Shown here in pieces: positions 45,076 to 56,464 of a stretch of 64,000 bases of DNA (its first letter is position 1; each line of letters begins with the position of its first letter). The DNA comes from Chrysogorgia sp. JL179-B06 (taxonomy: Eukaryota; Cnidaria; Anthozoa; Scleralcyonacea; Chrysogorgiidae). The position numbers and the translations under genes were made by a program. The notes beneath the pieces were generated by a model that was not told where the DNA came from, searched no databases, and saw only the letters and a list, made by a program, of their open reading frames with translations. Location: assembly GCA_035772405.1 (NCBI GenBank), contig JAYKKM010000179.1:97501-161500 (forward strand). Direction: 5' to 3'.

Positions 45076-48000
45076 CCAGTCATTTCACTCCTAGCTCAAA
45101 GAATTCAAAGTCAATGTTACCTAAAAAGTAACCACAGAAACATTTTATGTATGGCTCACTGTCTATTCTGGCAGTACCATTCCAAAAATAGAAAATTATA
45201 TGTATGTACTATTTTCTTATTACTGTATTGTGAAATGCTTATGATCATAAAAACTATTTAAAATTTTTATATGCAGTTATATGTACCACTGCTTGCTTGT
45301 TCTACATGCTTGCTTGTTCTACATTCACCCCGAATGGGCCCTTGTCCTACAGTTCAATCAATTTTACTATCATTGTAATATAGAAATAACAGGTTATTCT
45401 TGGTCTATTGTCTTACATAAGCATACAAAACAGAGTAAGAAAAACTTGAGTAAGATTGCCCTTCAATGAAAGTAAAACTAACACAATTAAATGTAAAGTA
45501 ACCTTTTTATATACATATTTTGTAATAGGAACCTGAAAAGATTGTCTTGGGAAGGTACTTTATAAAGAAGAGAAAAGGAAACAAATTGAAAGATGTCGAA
45601 AAAACAGATGATGCTTTTTACATCCCAATTTTAGAAAGTCTGCAGCAACTGCTAAATGATGACTCAATTCTTTATGAGGTATGTATGTATAGGTTATATA
45701 CCGTGACCGAGGTGTTTAAGCGATATATCAACCCGAGGGCGAAGCCCGAGGGTTGATATATCGCTTAAACACCGAGGTCTAAGGTATATAACCGCCTTAT
45801 ATCACCATTGGTGAAGTTTAGTATTTATGAGGTTGATAAGTACTTATCAACCTCATGAATAATTGTATGATATCAACCTCATGAATAATTTTATGAGGTT
45901 GATATCAGATATAATGGCTACTAGAGAACAAAGGTAACTGAAGCAATGGTGATATAAGTTTTGGTATTGGTTCTAAAGGTTTAGAATTCTTATCTGCAAA
46001 CCTATGAACATCACAAAAAAGTACTATTCTTGTTAACAGTTTTTTTTAGGTTTAACTATTCATTTGCAGCTCAGCATTAAATTGATGTGAGTATAACTGG
46101 CATGGGAAATCCAGTTGCACACTCCTCATATAATTACTTAGTTTTATTAATTAAATATTTTTTTCAGGTTGAGAACCCCCATGGTAGAAATGATGACCAT
46201 CTTTGTGATTTTTGTGATGGTGAGCTTTTTAAACAACATCCACTGTTTAGTAGCGACCCAACAGCCCTGCAGCTTCTGGTATATTTTGATGAAGTGGAAG
46301 TCTGTAACCCATTAGGATCAAGAGCTAACAAGCATAAACTTGGTAGGTGTTTTGCTGTGGAAATAATTATAGCGCACTCATTAGCTAATATAAATATATT
46401 GTTAAACCTCGTGCTACATATTGGGCAGAGTTAACCCATTACCGGTAATTGCATGGTACTCTTCCACTAACAAGTAACATTGTCTGGCATTAGACAGAGT
46501 AAATTCTAAAGTAGCACATCTGGGTGCATTGTCAGGTAATGGGTTACTGTAGTTGTTGTGTGTTTTGTATTCATATAGCTGCCTTTTATTATACTTTGGG
46601 AAACATTCGTCCAGAGTACCGTTCCCATATTAACTCGATCCAGCTTCTTGGACTGGTAACCAGCAAGCATCTAAAGACTTATGGTGTGGATGCAGTTCTT
46701 GATGCATTCATGAAAGATCTTTGTCAATTGGAACAGGTAAATTAGTCTTTACAAGATTGACCAAGCTAACTGTACATGTATTAATAGTGAATGCCTCTGA
46801 AGATTTCATTCATTAGATGAACTAAGGTGGCAAAGGAAGGAGTATTGGAGTACATATCTGTCACGTAATGGAATTATGTCAAATATTTATCTATATCAAT
46901 TTTCTAGGATGGTGGCTATCAGTTCATAATTAAAGGGGAACCAAGATATTTTGCAGGGACCATTGCATATGTCTCAGGTGACAATCTTGGGTCACAGCTA
47001 ATTGGCGGATTCAAACAAGGCTCCCAATCACATAGGAAATGTCGTGTCTGTATGGGAAATGGAACAGAAATATGTGAATGTGTATGTTTACTGTTGCTAA
47101 AGCCAAGCGCACACACTATGATTTTAGTCAGCCGATTTGTGTTTTAAATGTAAGGTATCTAAGCTACATGTAATTCAAAGAAGGAATAATAATCAGCCCA
47201 CACAGATCATACCACTTTGACTGTTTTCTTTCACAAAAATTGCATCTAAACCACAAATTGGCAGACTAAACTCATACTGTAGTATGGGCTACATATTAAG
47301 ATTCTAGGGTTGGTTGTTGCAAGTGTGGTGTACTGTACTACTGTGTCAATGTAATTGTTCTTACTTTAACCCATTAACTGGCAATACTCTACCACTGACG
47401 AGTAAAATTGTCTGGCGTTAGACAGAGTAAATTACTAAAGTAGGGTGCATCTGGGCGCATTACCAGCTAATGGGTTAAAGTCAAGGACATAAAAAATTAC
47501 AATCCCCAATACTCATAGCACACCAGATTTTAAACATAGATACATGTAACTGTCATCACAAAGTTGGTTTTAATTTGGAATCTGGATACTGAAAAACACA
47601 AGCTTCATACAAAATATTTTCAGCATGATGCTAAGTTTGGTTCAAATGTGCAAATGTACAGTTAGCAACAACTGACATAATTTTTTCTTGTTAATTTAGT
47701 TTCACGAAGATGGTTTTGTGATGCGAACAAGGGAGAGTTATGATGAACAGTGTCAGAGGCTTGATCAGGGAGAACATTTTCAGAAAACATACGGATTAAA
47801 TAAGATTTCCCTTCTCAACAACTCCCGTTACTATCATGTCATTGGTGGTCTTCCCTGTGATGCTATGCACGATATTTTAGAAGGTGTTCTTCCATATGTC
47901 GTGAAAGAGTTATTGAAAGTCTACATACTGCAAAAAAATTATTTCACACTGCAGCATCTAAATAGGAGAATCACAACTTTTGATTTTGGTTACCACAATG

Positions 48001-50619
48001 ACACCAATAAGCCAATGCCAATTCAAGCCCAGAAACTGACATCTCACGACAACAGTTTAAAGCAACATGGTATGAAAAGTGGTATTCATATTTTTTGTCC
48101 ACAATATAAAACCCAGTATTACATGCCAAAGTTATAGTACGTCAAGTAGAATATAGATAACCTGAAGTGAAATAATTGTAAATAATCTGGAACAAAAGAG
48201 GTGCATTGCACCTTACAAGTTAACGGGGTGTATGCAAGCTATTTCTCAGCCAGCTTAAAAGCTAGTGCATATGCCAGTTAATTTGAAGATTTTAATTATT
48301 TAACATTTTCTTAGCAAACCAGATGTGGTGTCTTGGCCTACATTTGCCATTCCTGATTGGTGACTTTGTCCCAGAAGATGATGAACACTGGGAGTTGTTG
48401 TGCACCTTACTCCAAACTGTGCGTATTATTTTTACACCAGTTGTGAGCAAACACCAAGTGGCATATTTACAAGTTCTAATACAGAAGCTATTAGAAAACT
48501 TCAAAGAGCTTTTCCCTGAATGCAGCATCATCCCAAAGATGCATTACATGGTTCATATGCCACGGACAATGCTTGAGTAAGTCAATTTTCTGTATAAAAC
48601 TCCCCCTAATTTAATATATAAAAACATTATAAGTTTCCCCCTAATTATAATCGCCCAGTACTCATATCTATCACAGAGCTTTGTTAGTAATTATTTGACA
48701 ACCTCTCAATTCTAAGGATACTGTAAAAACTGATGCAAATTCGCTTTGCAGCAGAAACTCTCCTGGCCAAGTTCCTTTGCTTTGAAACATTGAAAAATAC
48801 ACTTTTTGAGTGGCTGTCGAAAATCATCAACAAAGTTTTGTATTCACCCTCACAGCCAACACTCGGGACCCTCAGGTTGTTTCAAATTCACTCATATCCA
48901 TTGTCATTTTGATTAACAGACTGGGGCCACTTGTGCGAAGTTGGTGTATGCGGTACGAAGCCAAACATCACTATTTCAAGAGGCTGGCCATTGCAATGGG
49001 GAACTTTATTAACTTGGCATATTCCCTGTCAAAACGACATCAAGAGGGTGTCTTCTATCGGCTACAATCTGGTGAAGGAGGATCAAGTTCTTTTCTTGAC
49101 AATGGGATTGAAGTTGGTCCTGGTATGTTGCAATAGTTTTTTAAAAATCAATTGTCAGCGATGTATTCAATTGCAGAAAATAGCTACTGTACAACTGGTG
49201 ATAATAAATGGTCAAATGCTCTGAACATAGAAGGCATCACCAATTGCCAAACATATAGCTCTGTGGTCATAGGCATAGGGACTGGACACAAGTGCCCCCC
49301 ACGTTTTCTTAAATGTGCCATTTTCTCATGCTAAAACATTGGGAAATGTGCCCTTGTCTAAAACAAGGTGCCCTAAAGACAAAGTGCCCCTCTAATTTGA
49401 AGTTGTTTCCTACCCCGCACAGATTTGCCGACCCACATAAATAAAATTTCAAGCTATTACCTTCTCAATGATGTATGTACTATATGCTCTATAGGTAAGA
49501 CATCCTATGTTGGTGATGTAGATTACAGTGATCTAATAAAAGATGAAGTCCCAGAAATTAACAGGCAAACTTCATTGTATGAGTAAGTTGCTCTAATTTA
49601 TTCTTTGTTTTGTATCTCAATCCAGCTTTCCAGCTTTTATATTTATCATTCATTTACCCATTGCTTTTACCATTGTTCTTAAGCCATTAGCTGGCTATGT
49701 GCTCGGATGCGTGCACTACTTTAGTATTTTACTCTAGACTGTCTAATGCCAGAGGATTTTACTCATCAGTGGTAGAGACTAGAGTACTGCCATTTAATAG
49801 GTTAATAGTAGATCTGAGTCTGAGTGCATTGCCAGTGAATGGTTAATGTAACTAAATTATCATACTTGAATAAATTGTGACTGTAAAAGACAGTAATTAT
49901 ATTGTAGTCAGTGGAGGTAATTTTCCATGGCCAATCTCAACTGTTTTCAAAAAATGCATGCAGTGCATAAAATTATAATTCATTAGGGCTCCAATGACTG
50001 GAAATTTGGTTTCAGGCTACAACCCTCTTATACATGTACTGTTATTAAGAATTAAAGAACTGAACTGAGTGTCTAAAGCAAGTTGCTGACAACAATGCAA
50101 GTTCTCTTTTTGTAATGGGAAACTGCATGCATTGTTGTCGACAGCCAACCAAAACAGTGGATAGTTGTCAACAACTTGCTCGCACACTGTATTGAGTTAT
50201 CGACAACAAATTCGGTTGGAAAATGTCGACAATCAATTTCTAGTATGTGCAAGCTCTCATGCAGTTGTCTGATATTGTTTTATAGAGCTAAATGGATATC
50301 AATTTATGGGACAAAGTATAAGTGTGGTGCTATTGTTCATATTGGCTTTGATGAGGATGAATTTCCACAGTTCTGGCTTATTAAAGAGATATGTATTATT
50401 GACAACAATGTTGCGAAAGCAATGTTTATTGCTACAAGAAAAGAGACATTGAAATTTTCTGAGCACTACCAAGCGTACGAGATTGCTGTTGCTAGGCAAA
50501 AAACCACTAGAGTTTTTTACTCGAAGCACTTCACTTGCCATTTACCATTTAACCAAATCAAGCCATTCAGATGCCAGGAAAAATATGTGTGCTTGCGATA
50601 TGAAATTGACATTGAGTAG
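44274..50619 (+). CDS. CACTA/EnSpm (TNP2-like) transposase of element B, 10 exons, apparently intact
   Basis: Exons: 44274-44882, 45529-45678, 46168-46342, 46579-46736, 46908-47081, 47700-48069, 48315-48576, 48920-49122, 49495-49582, 50286-50619. All junctions are GT-AG and in phase, giving 840 residues without a stop. Residues 1-63 carry two C2H2 fingers (CSICLEF...HIGRIH and CGIDSC...HLIRKH), probably for DNA binding. The core follows: YFDEVEVCNPLGS (~292-304), FYYTLGNIRPEYRSHI, GTIAYVSGDNLGSQLIGGF (D389), RKCRVCM, then LPCDAMHDILEGVLPYVVKE (~473-492), MWCLGLHLPFLIGDFVPEDD, KMHYMVHMPR, LGPLVRSWCMRYEAKHHYFK. These are the blocks I know from animal EnSpm transposases, which cut and paste elements with CACTR ends. 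I chose ATG 44274 because it immediately precedes the first finger; an upstream in-frame ATG (44139) adds unlike sequence. Confidence 0.87.
45035..45073 (+). repeat. (G)39 homopolymer in transposase intron 1
   Basis: Thirty-nine consecutive G after GGGAGGCAGA. It could form G-quadruplexes or impede polymerase; its length is unreliable in sequencing. C-rich runs occur at ~31797-31811 and ~35492-35505 as well. Confidence 0.9.
45692..45959. repeat. Foldback repeat in transposase intron 2
   Basis: GGTTATATACCGTGACCGAG...AAGCGATATATCAACCC pairs with its inverse around GCGAAGC (45692-45793). A second inverted pair, CTTATATCACCATTG / CAATGGTGATATAAG, bounds 45796-45959. GTTGATAAGTACTTATCAAC lies between. 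Confidence 0.75.
46431..46547. repeat. TTAACCCATTAC MITE in transposase intron 3
   Basis: Ends TTAACCCATTACCGGTAAT and CAGGTAATGGGTTA; core CTTCCACTAACAAGTAACAT and TGTCTGGCATTAGACAGAG. Confidence 0.75.
47366..47477. repeat. TTAACCCATTAAC MITE in transposase intron 5
   Basis: The best-preserved copy: ends TTAACCCATTAACTGGCAAT and CAGCTAATGGGTTAA, with TGTCTGGCGTTAGACAGAG as an internal palindrome. Confidence 0.8.
49679..49847. repeat. TTAACC MITE (inverted, degraded) in transposase intron 9
   Basis: Carries the inverse core CTACTTTAGTATTTTACTCT and GTCTAATGCCAGAGGATTTT and ends in AATAGGTTAA, with a second partial end to 49847. Confidence 0.6.
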
Positions 50620-50934
50620 TGTAATTTGTAAATAGTTTGCGTCTTGTAATAACTTGATCAAAGCAAATTGAAACGTATTTTGCCTCCGCGTAAATGATGT
50701 TTTTTTCATAGCAATTATATAAAAGGTCTAAATTTCGGCCCTTGCAATTTTTTTATTTCTTCGCGTTTACAATTTGCCACTCAGCTTTTAGTTGTTCAAT
50801 TTAACCAAACTTGCTTTGCGATCATATAAATAGCAATAAGTTATTAAGAATTGCGATATTTTCCCCAATTTACTTGTCTATAAAACTTCGCCGCTCCATC
50901 ATCGTCCGCCATTTTGAATGCGAAAAACGTGTTT

Positions 50935-51203
50935 ATGTGGTGCTAATTTGACACCCAAAATTTAACTCTTGAAATGGGGTTATTTTAGCACTTTCACTTA
51001 CAGGTAAGGTGTTATTTTAGCACCTTAAAAAAGTGTTAGATATCTAAGGTGCTAAATTAGCACTTTTATACCAACTCATGATTTTATGGTGTTAAATTGG
51101 CACCCAAATCGGTGCTAGAATAACACTTGTCATTTAGCACCACCACAAGGTGTCGAATTAACACCTATGAAGGTGCTATTATAACACTCTGAAATTAACA
51201 GTG
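50935..51203. repeat. Right subterminal repeats of element B
   Basis: GTGCTAATTTGACACC, GGTGTTATTTTAGCACC and AAGGTGTCGAATTAACACC motifs alternate in orientation up to the terminal CAGTG at 51199-51203. Confidence 0.85.
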
Positions 51204-51470
51204 TACTAAGCTCATAGAGTGAATAAAGTCTGCATGTTTGTTTTTTTCAAAAGGAGTTTTTTCTAGATAGTTATAACAACATTCCCTGGTTCAAGCCTCA
51301 GCTCATAAACATGTGTGGTAACCACTAAACCACAACGACTGGTTTTTAAAGTCTGATTGTTTATAAAGCACTGTTTTGAATGATTGAACCAGATTCATAA
51401 GAGATGGTTAAAGGGACACTCCGGCCCAAATACAAATGTAGTTCATATGAAAAATCTTACTGACTTTAGA

Positions 51471-52294
51471 TTATTTCCAAAGTTTCAGCATTCCTATCAA
51501 TTTAGTTAAGAAGATGTGGCTAGTTGAAGTTATATCACTTATCACTGTGCCAGCAATATCTATTAGAGTTCTATACAGTTGAAGTCCATCTTCACAGGTA
51601 TTTGGCATATCTAATTCTGTGTTTGCCAGAACATATTCAAAGTACTCTTGTTGCACACTCTTCTCCTCCACATATGTTAAGTTTTCTCTCAGCGAATCTA
51701 CTTCATCATTTGACACTTGGCAGAGTAAGTTGTCTGTACCACTGCATGAAACTCGGGAAGGAGGAACAGTTCATCAGGTCTGCCACTGACAGTGCCATGC
51801 CTAGAATGCCTTATCCGATGGGAATTCCAGTGATCTTTGACTGAATTCAAATCATCTTGAATTAGTCGAGCAAAGCAGAACCATAGACACTCCAGTTGGA
51901 GTTCATTTGCAGGATTAACAATGTCTTGCTCAATCAAATTCTTGAAAAAGTCGATCCACCAGCTGGACCGGTTCCTCCGTAAAAAGGACCACCATCCCTC
52001 AATACGTTGGTTTGCTGGAGAGGTTCCATATTTATGAGCATCAATATTGTTTTTCAGTGTACACTGCATGGCTGCCATGACGCCATTCTCCGTTACGCAA
52101 ACTGTTCGTAGTTTCACCGGACATAGTTGATATTGTCGCAATCTGTTCTTCAATGTCCTGATGCTCATGTTTATCTGATGAAACTTGGCTAAAAAATTTA
52201 CAATTGAAATATATTCATATCCCTTTCTCAAATAATATGTGATAATATCCTTCTCATCTCCCGTGGGAATACTGCAGCCTTCACTTTCATCCAT
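51471..52294 (-). pseudogene. Integrase-core (rve-like) gene of element A, internally deleted and frameshifted
   Basis: The minus strand opens at 52294 with an N-terminal helical region (YYLRKGYEYISIVNFLAKFH ... RTLKNRLRQYQLCPVK), then jumps to TVCVTENGVMAAMQCTLKNN and YGTSPANQRIEGWWSFLRRN, WWIDFFKNL, HWNSHRIRHSRHGTVSGRPD, EFH. In the family as I know it (integrase-core proteins with DGYDKLKP and GTENG...NQRIE blocks), a long segment with the first catalytic Asp lies between the N-terminal part and VCVTENG; here it is missing in frame. Near 51745 the frame shifts and continues as SNDEVDSLRENLTYVEEKSV to 51471. So it cannot be an active integrase. It starts 53 bases from the inverted 21-bp array and runs toward the HECT gene. 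Confidence 0.65.
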
Positions 52295-52346
52295 AGTTAA
52301 TATGGGCTGGCCAAGATGGTGGGCACGGTGGTACTGATTACTCTGT

Positions 52347-52725
52347 CAGTCTCCCGAAATTTTGTTTTGTATCAGTTGTGTACCACGAAACTTTGTTGTG
52401 TTCTACAAAACTCTGTTGTGTACTCCGAAATTTTGTTTTGTAGCAATCGACGGTTGTGCTCTACGAAACTTTGATGTGCTCTACGAAACTTTGTTGTGCT
52501 CTACGAAACTTTGTTGTGCTCTACGAAACTTTGTTGTGCTCTACGAAACTTTGTTGTGTACCACGAAACTCTGTTGTGTACCACGAAACTTTGTTATGTT
52601 CTACGAAACTCTGTTGTGTACCACGAAACTCTGTTGTGTGCCACGAAACTCTGTTGTGTACCACGAAACTCTGTTGTGTAACCAACCAAATATTGAGTTG
52701 TGTTTTGCCCTTGTGGGCCACCGTA
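52347..52725. repeat. 21-bp array upstream of the integrase-like gene (inverse of 24530-24875)
   Basis: Units of CTACGAAACTTTGTTGTGCT and CCACGAAACTCTGTTGTGTA end in TGTTTTGCCCTTGTGGGCCA then CCGTA. In both places the CGGGAGACTG edge faces a start codon 53-62 bases away (24937 plus; 52294 minus). On its other side it abuts the candidate small gene at 52737. Confidence 0.92.
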
Positions 52726-52736
52726 CATTCCATTGT

Positions 52737-55700
52737 ATGGGAAGAGTTATTTTTCAAATTGAAATGTGGATTAATCAAGTGTCTAATCAAAATAATTTGA
52801 ATGATGGAGTCTGGAGAAAGCCCATCCTTTGTGTGGTCTCAGGAAACAAAATGGTATGTTATACAAACATTAATTTTATCGGAATAACCGTTTACATGTC
52901 CTTTTATTTGTTTATGAATAACAATTGACAAATGGGAATTTCTAAGGATTTATATTTTATATCCTGCATCCTTGCTCAGAGAGTAATGGCATATTATGTG
53001 ACATTGGTTTGGTTTTAGAAGTGTTGTTATCATAATTTTTATATATGCATTTAACTTCCAAACATTTGGCATTACTCAAAAGATTTCTTCATGTGAAATT
53101 GCATACCAGTTGTCAATAAGTTATAATTTTTCATGGAATTAAAATGCATGTGGCAAACAAGTGAACCAGCTCAGACGATACATGGACGATTGTCAAGCTC
53201 AAATCCTCAGAAAGTGTCCCAGACAGGGCTTGAATCTGTAACCTTCATATTGCTTGCGACACGCTCTAATATCAAGACTCATGGAGAGCGAAGGTCACAA
53301 TGATGTACTGGTTTGGTTGCTATATTCACTGCATTGCAACATTCACTATATACCAGTAATACTTAGGAGACTGTCTGGGATTCATTTTCTGAGGATTTGA
53401 GCTTGACGAATAATAATTTGTAATAATAATCACTACTGTATAATATTTTACATAACAAGATAGTTTAATTGGATTTATGCAAATATTTTACATAACAAGA
53501 TAGTTTAATTGGATTTATGCAATAAATAGTATTAAAACAAGAGGTGTAGCATATATGACACTTCTAGGGGGAAGGGATTTGGCAGGCTTTGTGTATGAGG
53601 AACCAATCACATTGAGGCAGGTCATCTGAGGAAAGGGGGTCCCGTAAGGTCTGGATTTCAGGACAGCGCATAATATGCAAATCAACTAGTCTCTGTTACT
53701 AACAAATCTTTGGCTTGAGAAGTTCTGCCTCCCACCCACCCTCAGCTTATTGCTCAAGTCCAGTATTCCCTCGTATTCTCATTTACCCCAGTTACGGCGA
53801 ATTAGGGCTATCACCGTCGGTAAGGCTCCGACTGGCGGGCCAGGTATTGGGACCAGAGCGGCAAGTACAGACACCGCCAATCCTGCCCTTCCCCCGGCAT
53901 GGCCAAGGCAACAGAGCATCTGATAGCAATGTGTGGTTGTTCTAGTTCCGGTAGGGTCTGTATATGTCAGTGTCTTTATTGTCATTGCTTCCAGGAACAT
54001 GTGGTTCCCCGGAAAGCTGGACAGTCCATTGCCCCAGTAGAACTGCTGCCCGTGTGTGACTGAACACCGACTTGTTATTAATGAGACTTATAAAAATGTA
54101 ACATTAAGCATAGGTTAGATAATGGAGTCATATAGAGACATAGAGTCATGCAAATTAGAGAAAAGCCCCCAAGTGGACTTCTATCTAATTCAAGGGATTC
54201 TGTACCCAAAGAGCACGAGGGACCATTATCTAACAATCTTAGAGAAAGGTTGGAACACAAAGTAATTTTAACTTTTACTATAAATTTTTTTGCACGTGCA
54301 TTTACCGGAGACATTGACTTTATTGAATTCATTAGTGACTTTATTGAATTCATTAGTGAACTCTACTGTACATGTATATAGAGTCCACTGTGCTATGCAA
54401 AATAAATCATGAGATCTTTCAGTGGACTCTATATAGAGTTTGCTAATCTGTCTAATCATGATGAATTGAAGCACTATGGAATATAGAGCTCAGTTAAATA
54501 CTGATTGGCTGAGTGGTTGCAACCATTCTCTAATGTTAATTCATTAACTTGGTTATGATCTTTAATTTAATATTTAATTAGGTTGTTTCTTGCTTTTTAA
54601 AATATTATAGATGAAGTTGCAACTTTGCCATTTCTGCTTAAACAAAACTAAGAGAAGAGTAGCTGGAAAATTTATTCAGCTTATTTTTGGTACGTTTATC
54701 TTATTTACTAATACATTTTTTATTATGCTTGTTAAAGAGCATATATACAGTACCTTCAAAAATCTGTATGATTTTTAAATAATTTGAAAATTTGTTCTCT
54801 TTTATACAACAAAAACTGGGTGTTTAGTAGATGTACTGTACACAGTACACCCACTTCACCAACTCCTTGATGGGGATACCTGTTTATATTTTAAGTTTGT
54901 CAATTAAAAGCTTGAGTATCACAACCCTTGATTTAATTACTGTAGTGTAGATGAATACTGTGCTGAAAATGTATAATACAACAATTGTCGAATTCAGCTT
55001 TTTTGAGTCTTTTGACATCAAGAATTATCAAGGTCTCTGTCTGCATTATCAGACTACAGGCGTAAACTTGGCTAAAATGATAATTATTATATTAAAAGAC
55101 TCCTCTGATAATTGTTTATTATTATATTTTAACAGAAAATATAGGTATGTTAAGTCTTATCTTAAATCGTTTGGTAAACAAGTCCAATATTGATAGGAGA
55201 ACAGTCTTCCTTACGACAAACTGGTTGTCCACGAGAGGCCATTTCGTATTTATATGAATGACTAGTTCACTCTAATTGGGTTGAAGGCGATTAACCAATA
55301 GCAGACAGTTTTGACTAGTTCACTCTGATTGAGTTGAAGCGATTAACCAATATGAGACAGTTTTGACTAGTTCACTCTAATTGCCTGAGAGTTTCCACAC
55401 GATTATTTCCACGCGTGGTGCTCGATCACCCAATTTTGCCCTCCCCCAAAAGCCTATAATAATCTCAAACTCAATCTCCCTTCTCAAACACAATAATTCA
55501 TGAGCTAATGATCCAATAATAAAGACCCATCTAGTCACGGGATTGCATTTGGATAACTAGGTCAAACACCGTGTCTCAGATTACTATACAATACATTTGA
55601 TCGGCATACGTAATTAGGATATTTGAGGAAGATCACCTGTGATCCATTGTTTTCTCGTGTTTGGATATCCCGGTGAAACACTCGCTCTCGTTATTCATAT

Positions 55701-56039
55701 ATAACCTGCAACACTTCTGCATTATCCGACTGCAGGCTTCAACTTTGATAATTATATTAAAATACTCATCTGATAATTGTTTATTATTATATTTTAACAC
55801 CAAATATAGGGATGTTAAGTCTTATATTTTTCTTCTTGTCCTTTTTAGCCAAAGTTCTCAAAAGATTATCAAATGCCCAAACAATAGAAATCAAGGCAGC
55901 AATGGCACAAAAATGCAAAGACAGGATACATGCTCAGCAGGCAAGAAAAAACAAGTCAAAACATTTACCAATATTATATGATAATTTAACTAATATATGC
56001 ATAATAGTTTTGTATAGTGTTGCCTTAAAGTGCCACTAA
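52737..56039 (+). CDS. Candidate three-exon small gene of element A
   Basis: Exons 52737-52853 (MGRVIFQIEMWINQVSNQNN ... ATG^GTATGT), 54611-54689 (attatag^ATGAAG, MKLQLCHFCLNKTKRRVAGK, ends TTTG^GTACG) and 55849-56039 (cttttttag-like acceptor, KVLKRLSNAQTIEIKAAMAQ, KDRIHAQQARKNKS, stop). Phases fit and give 128 basic residues. The last codons run into a TTAA element, so the native C-terminus may be lost. No domain is recognised. It would diverge from the integrase-like gene across the 21-bp array. Chance splicing cannot be excluded. Confidence 0.3.
53170..53410 (-). mobile_element. tRNA-like SINE / inverted-end repeat
   Basis: The minus strand shows GGTTACAGATTCAAGCCCTG (degenerate B box) bounded by CAAGCTCAAATCCTCAGAAA at 53191 and its inverse TTTTCTGAGGATTTGAGCTT at ~53383. 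Same family as 11736-11958. Confidence 0.55.
53442..53521. repeat. 40-bp tandem duplication
   Basis: AATATTTTACATAACAAGAT followed by AGTTTAATTGGATTTATGCA occurs twice in a row. Confidence 0.9.
53522..54610. other. Non-coding part of element A
   Basis: A GC-richer island at 53700-54060 has open frames on both strands without recognisable motifs. AGTGACTTTATTGAATTCAT repeats occur near 54320-54358. No supported gene. Confidence 0.4.
55028..55834. repeat. ~130-bp direct duplicates and a 62-bp tandem repeat
   Basis: TCTGATAATTGTTTATTATT with flanks is present at 55028-55165 and 55706-55834. Between them GACTAGTTCACTCT(A/G)ATTG...GATTAACCAATA is repeated 2.3 times (55258-55385). Confidence 0.85.
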
Positions 56040-56303
56040 CCCCAAAATGATAATGCTTTGTTTGAAAAGGCACTTAAAATTATGAATAATGGTGCTAACA
56101 ATTCTTAAATATCTATTTAATAGTTCCTCGATATCTATATGCATCCACATGCAAAGTTTCAAGTAATAAGTAATAATACATATGACATATAACTGAATAC
56201 CTCGAGAAGAAAAATAGATATTGAAGAACTGCCAATGCCATTCTTAATCATTTTAAGTGTCCTTTCAAACAAAATATTATCGTTTTAGGAGGTTAGTGGC
56301 AAT
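56029..56303. mobile_element. 275-bp TTAA MITE
   Basis: TTAA at 56025-56028 and 56304-56307. Ends AGTGCCACTAACCCCAAAAT and (inverted) ATTGCCACTAACCTCCTAAA, with inverted AAAATG/GATAAT(G/A)(C/T)TTTGTTTGAAA arms. Same end style as the 573-bp element at 33905. Confidence 0.85.
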
Positions 56304-56464
56304 TTAATGTTGTTAATGTGTAAAGTTAGTAATTTGAAGATACAACCATGTTTGCAAATTACTGGAACTAAAATGTTGATGATAGGCTACAAATTCTGGC
56401 CTGTTTTTGCATATACAAACTGTTAGTGAATTTAGGTTATAATATTTCTGCATATATTAAATGT

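Larger units (their letters stand above)
28856..51203. mobile_element. Element B: 22.3-kb CACTA/EnSpm transposon with two divergent genes, inserted in A
   Basis: The left end is CACTGTTAATTTTAGGGTGT; the right end inverted is CACTGTTAATTTCAGAGTGT. TA flanks both ends (28854-28855, 51204-51205). Subterminal regions are packed with GGTGCTA/TAGCACC/GTGTTA motifs. Two genes diverge from about 43847-44273: a TNP2-like transposase to the right and a SAMD3-like partner to the left, the two-gene arrangement I associate with animal EnSpm elements. Size is inflated by two Helitrons, element E, a TTAA element, a LINE tail, SINEs and MITEs, nearly all in introns. It sits just 3' of the HECT gene of A. 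Ends and transposase look intact. Confidence 0.9.
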
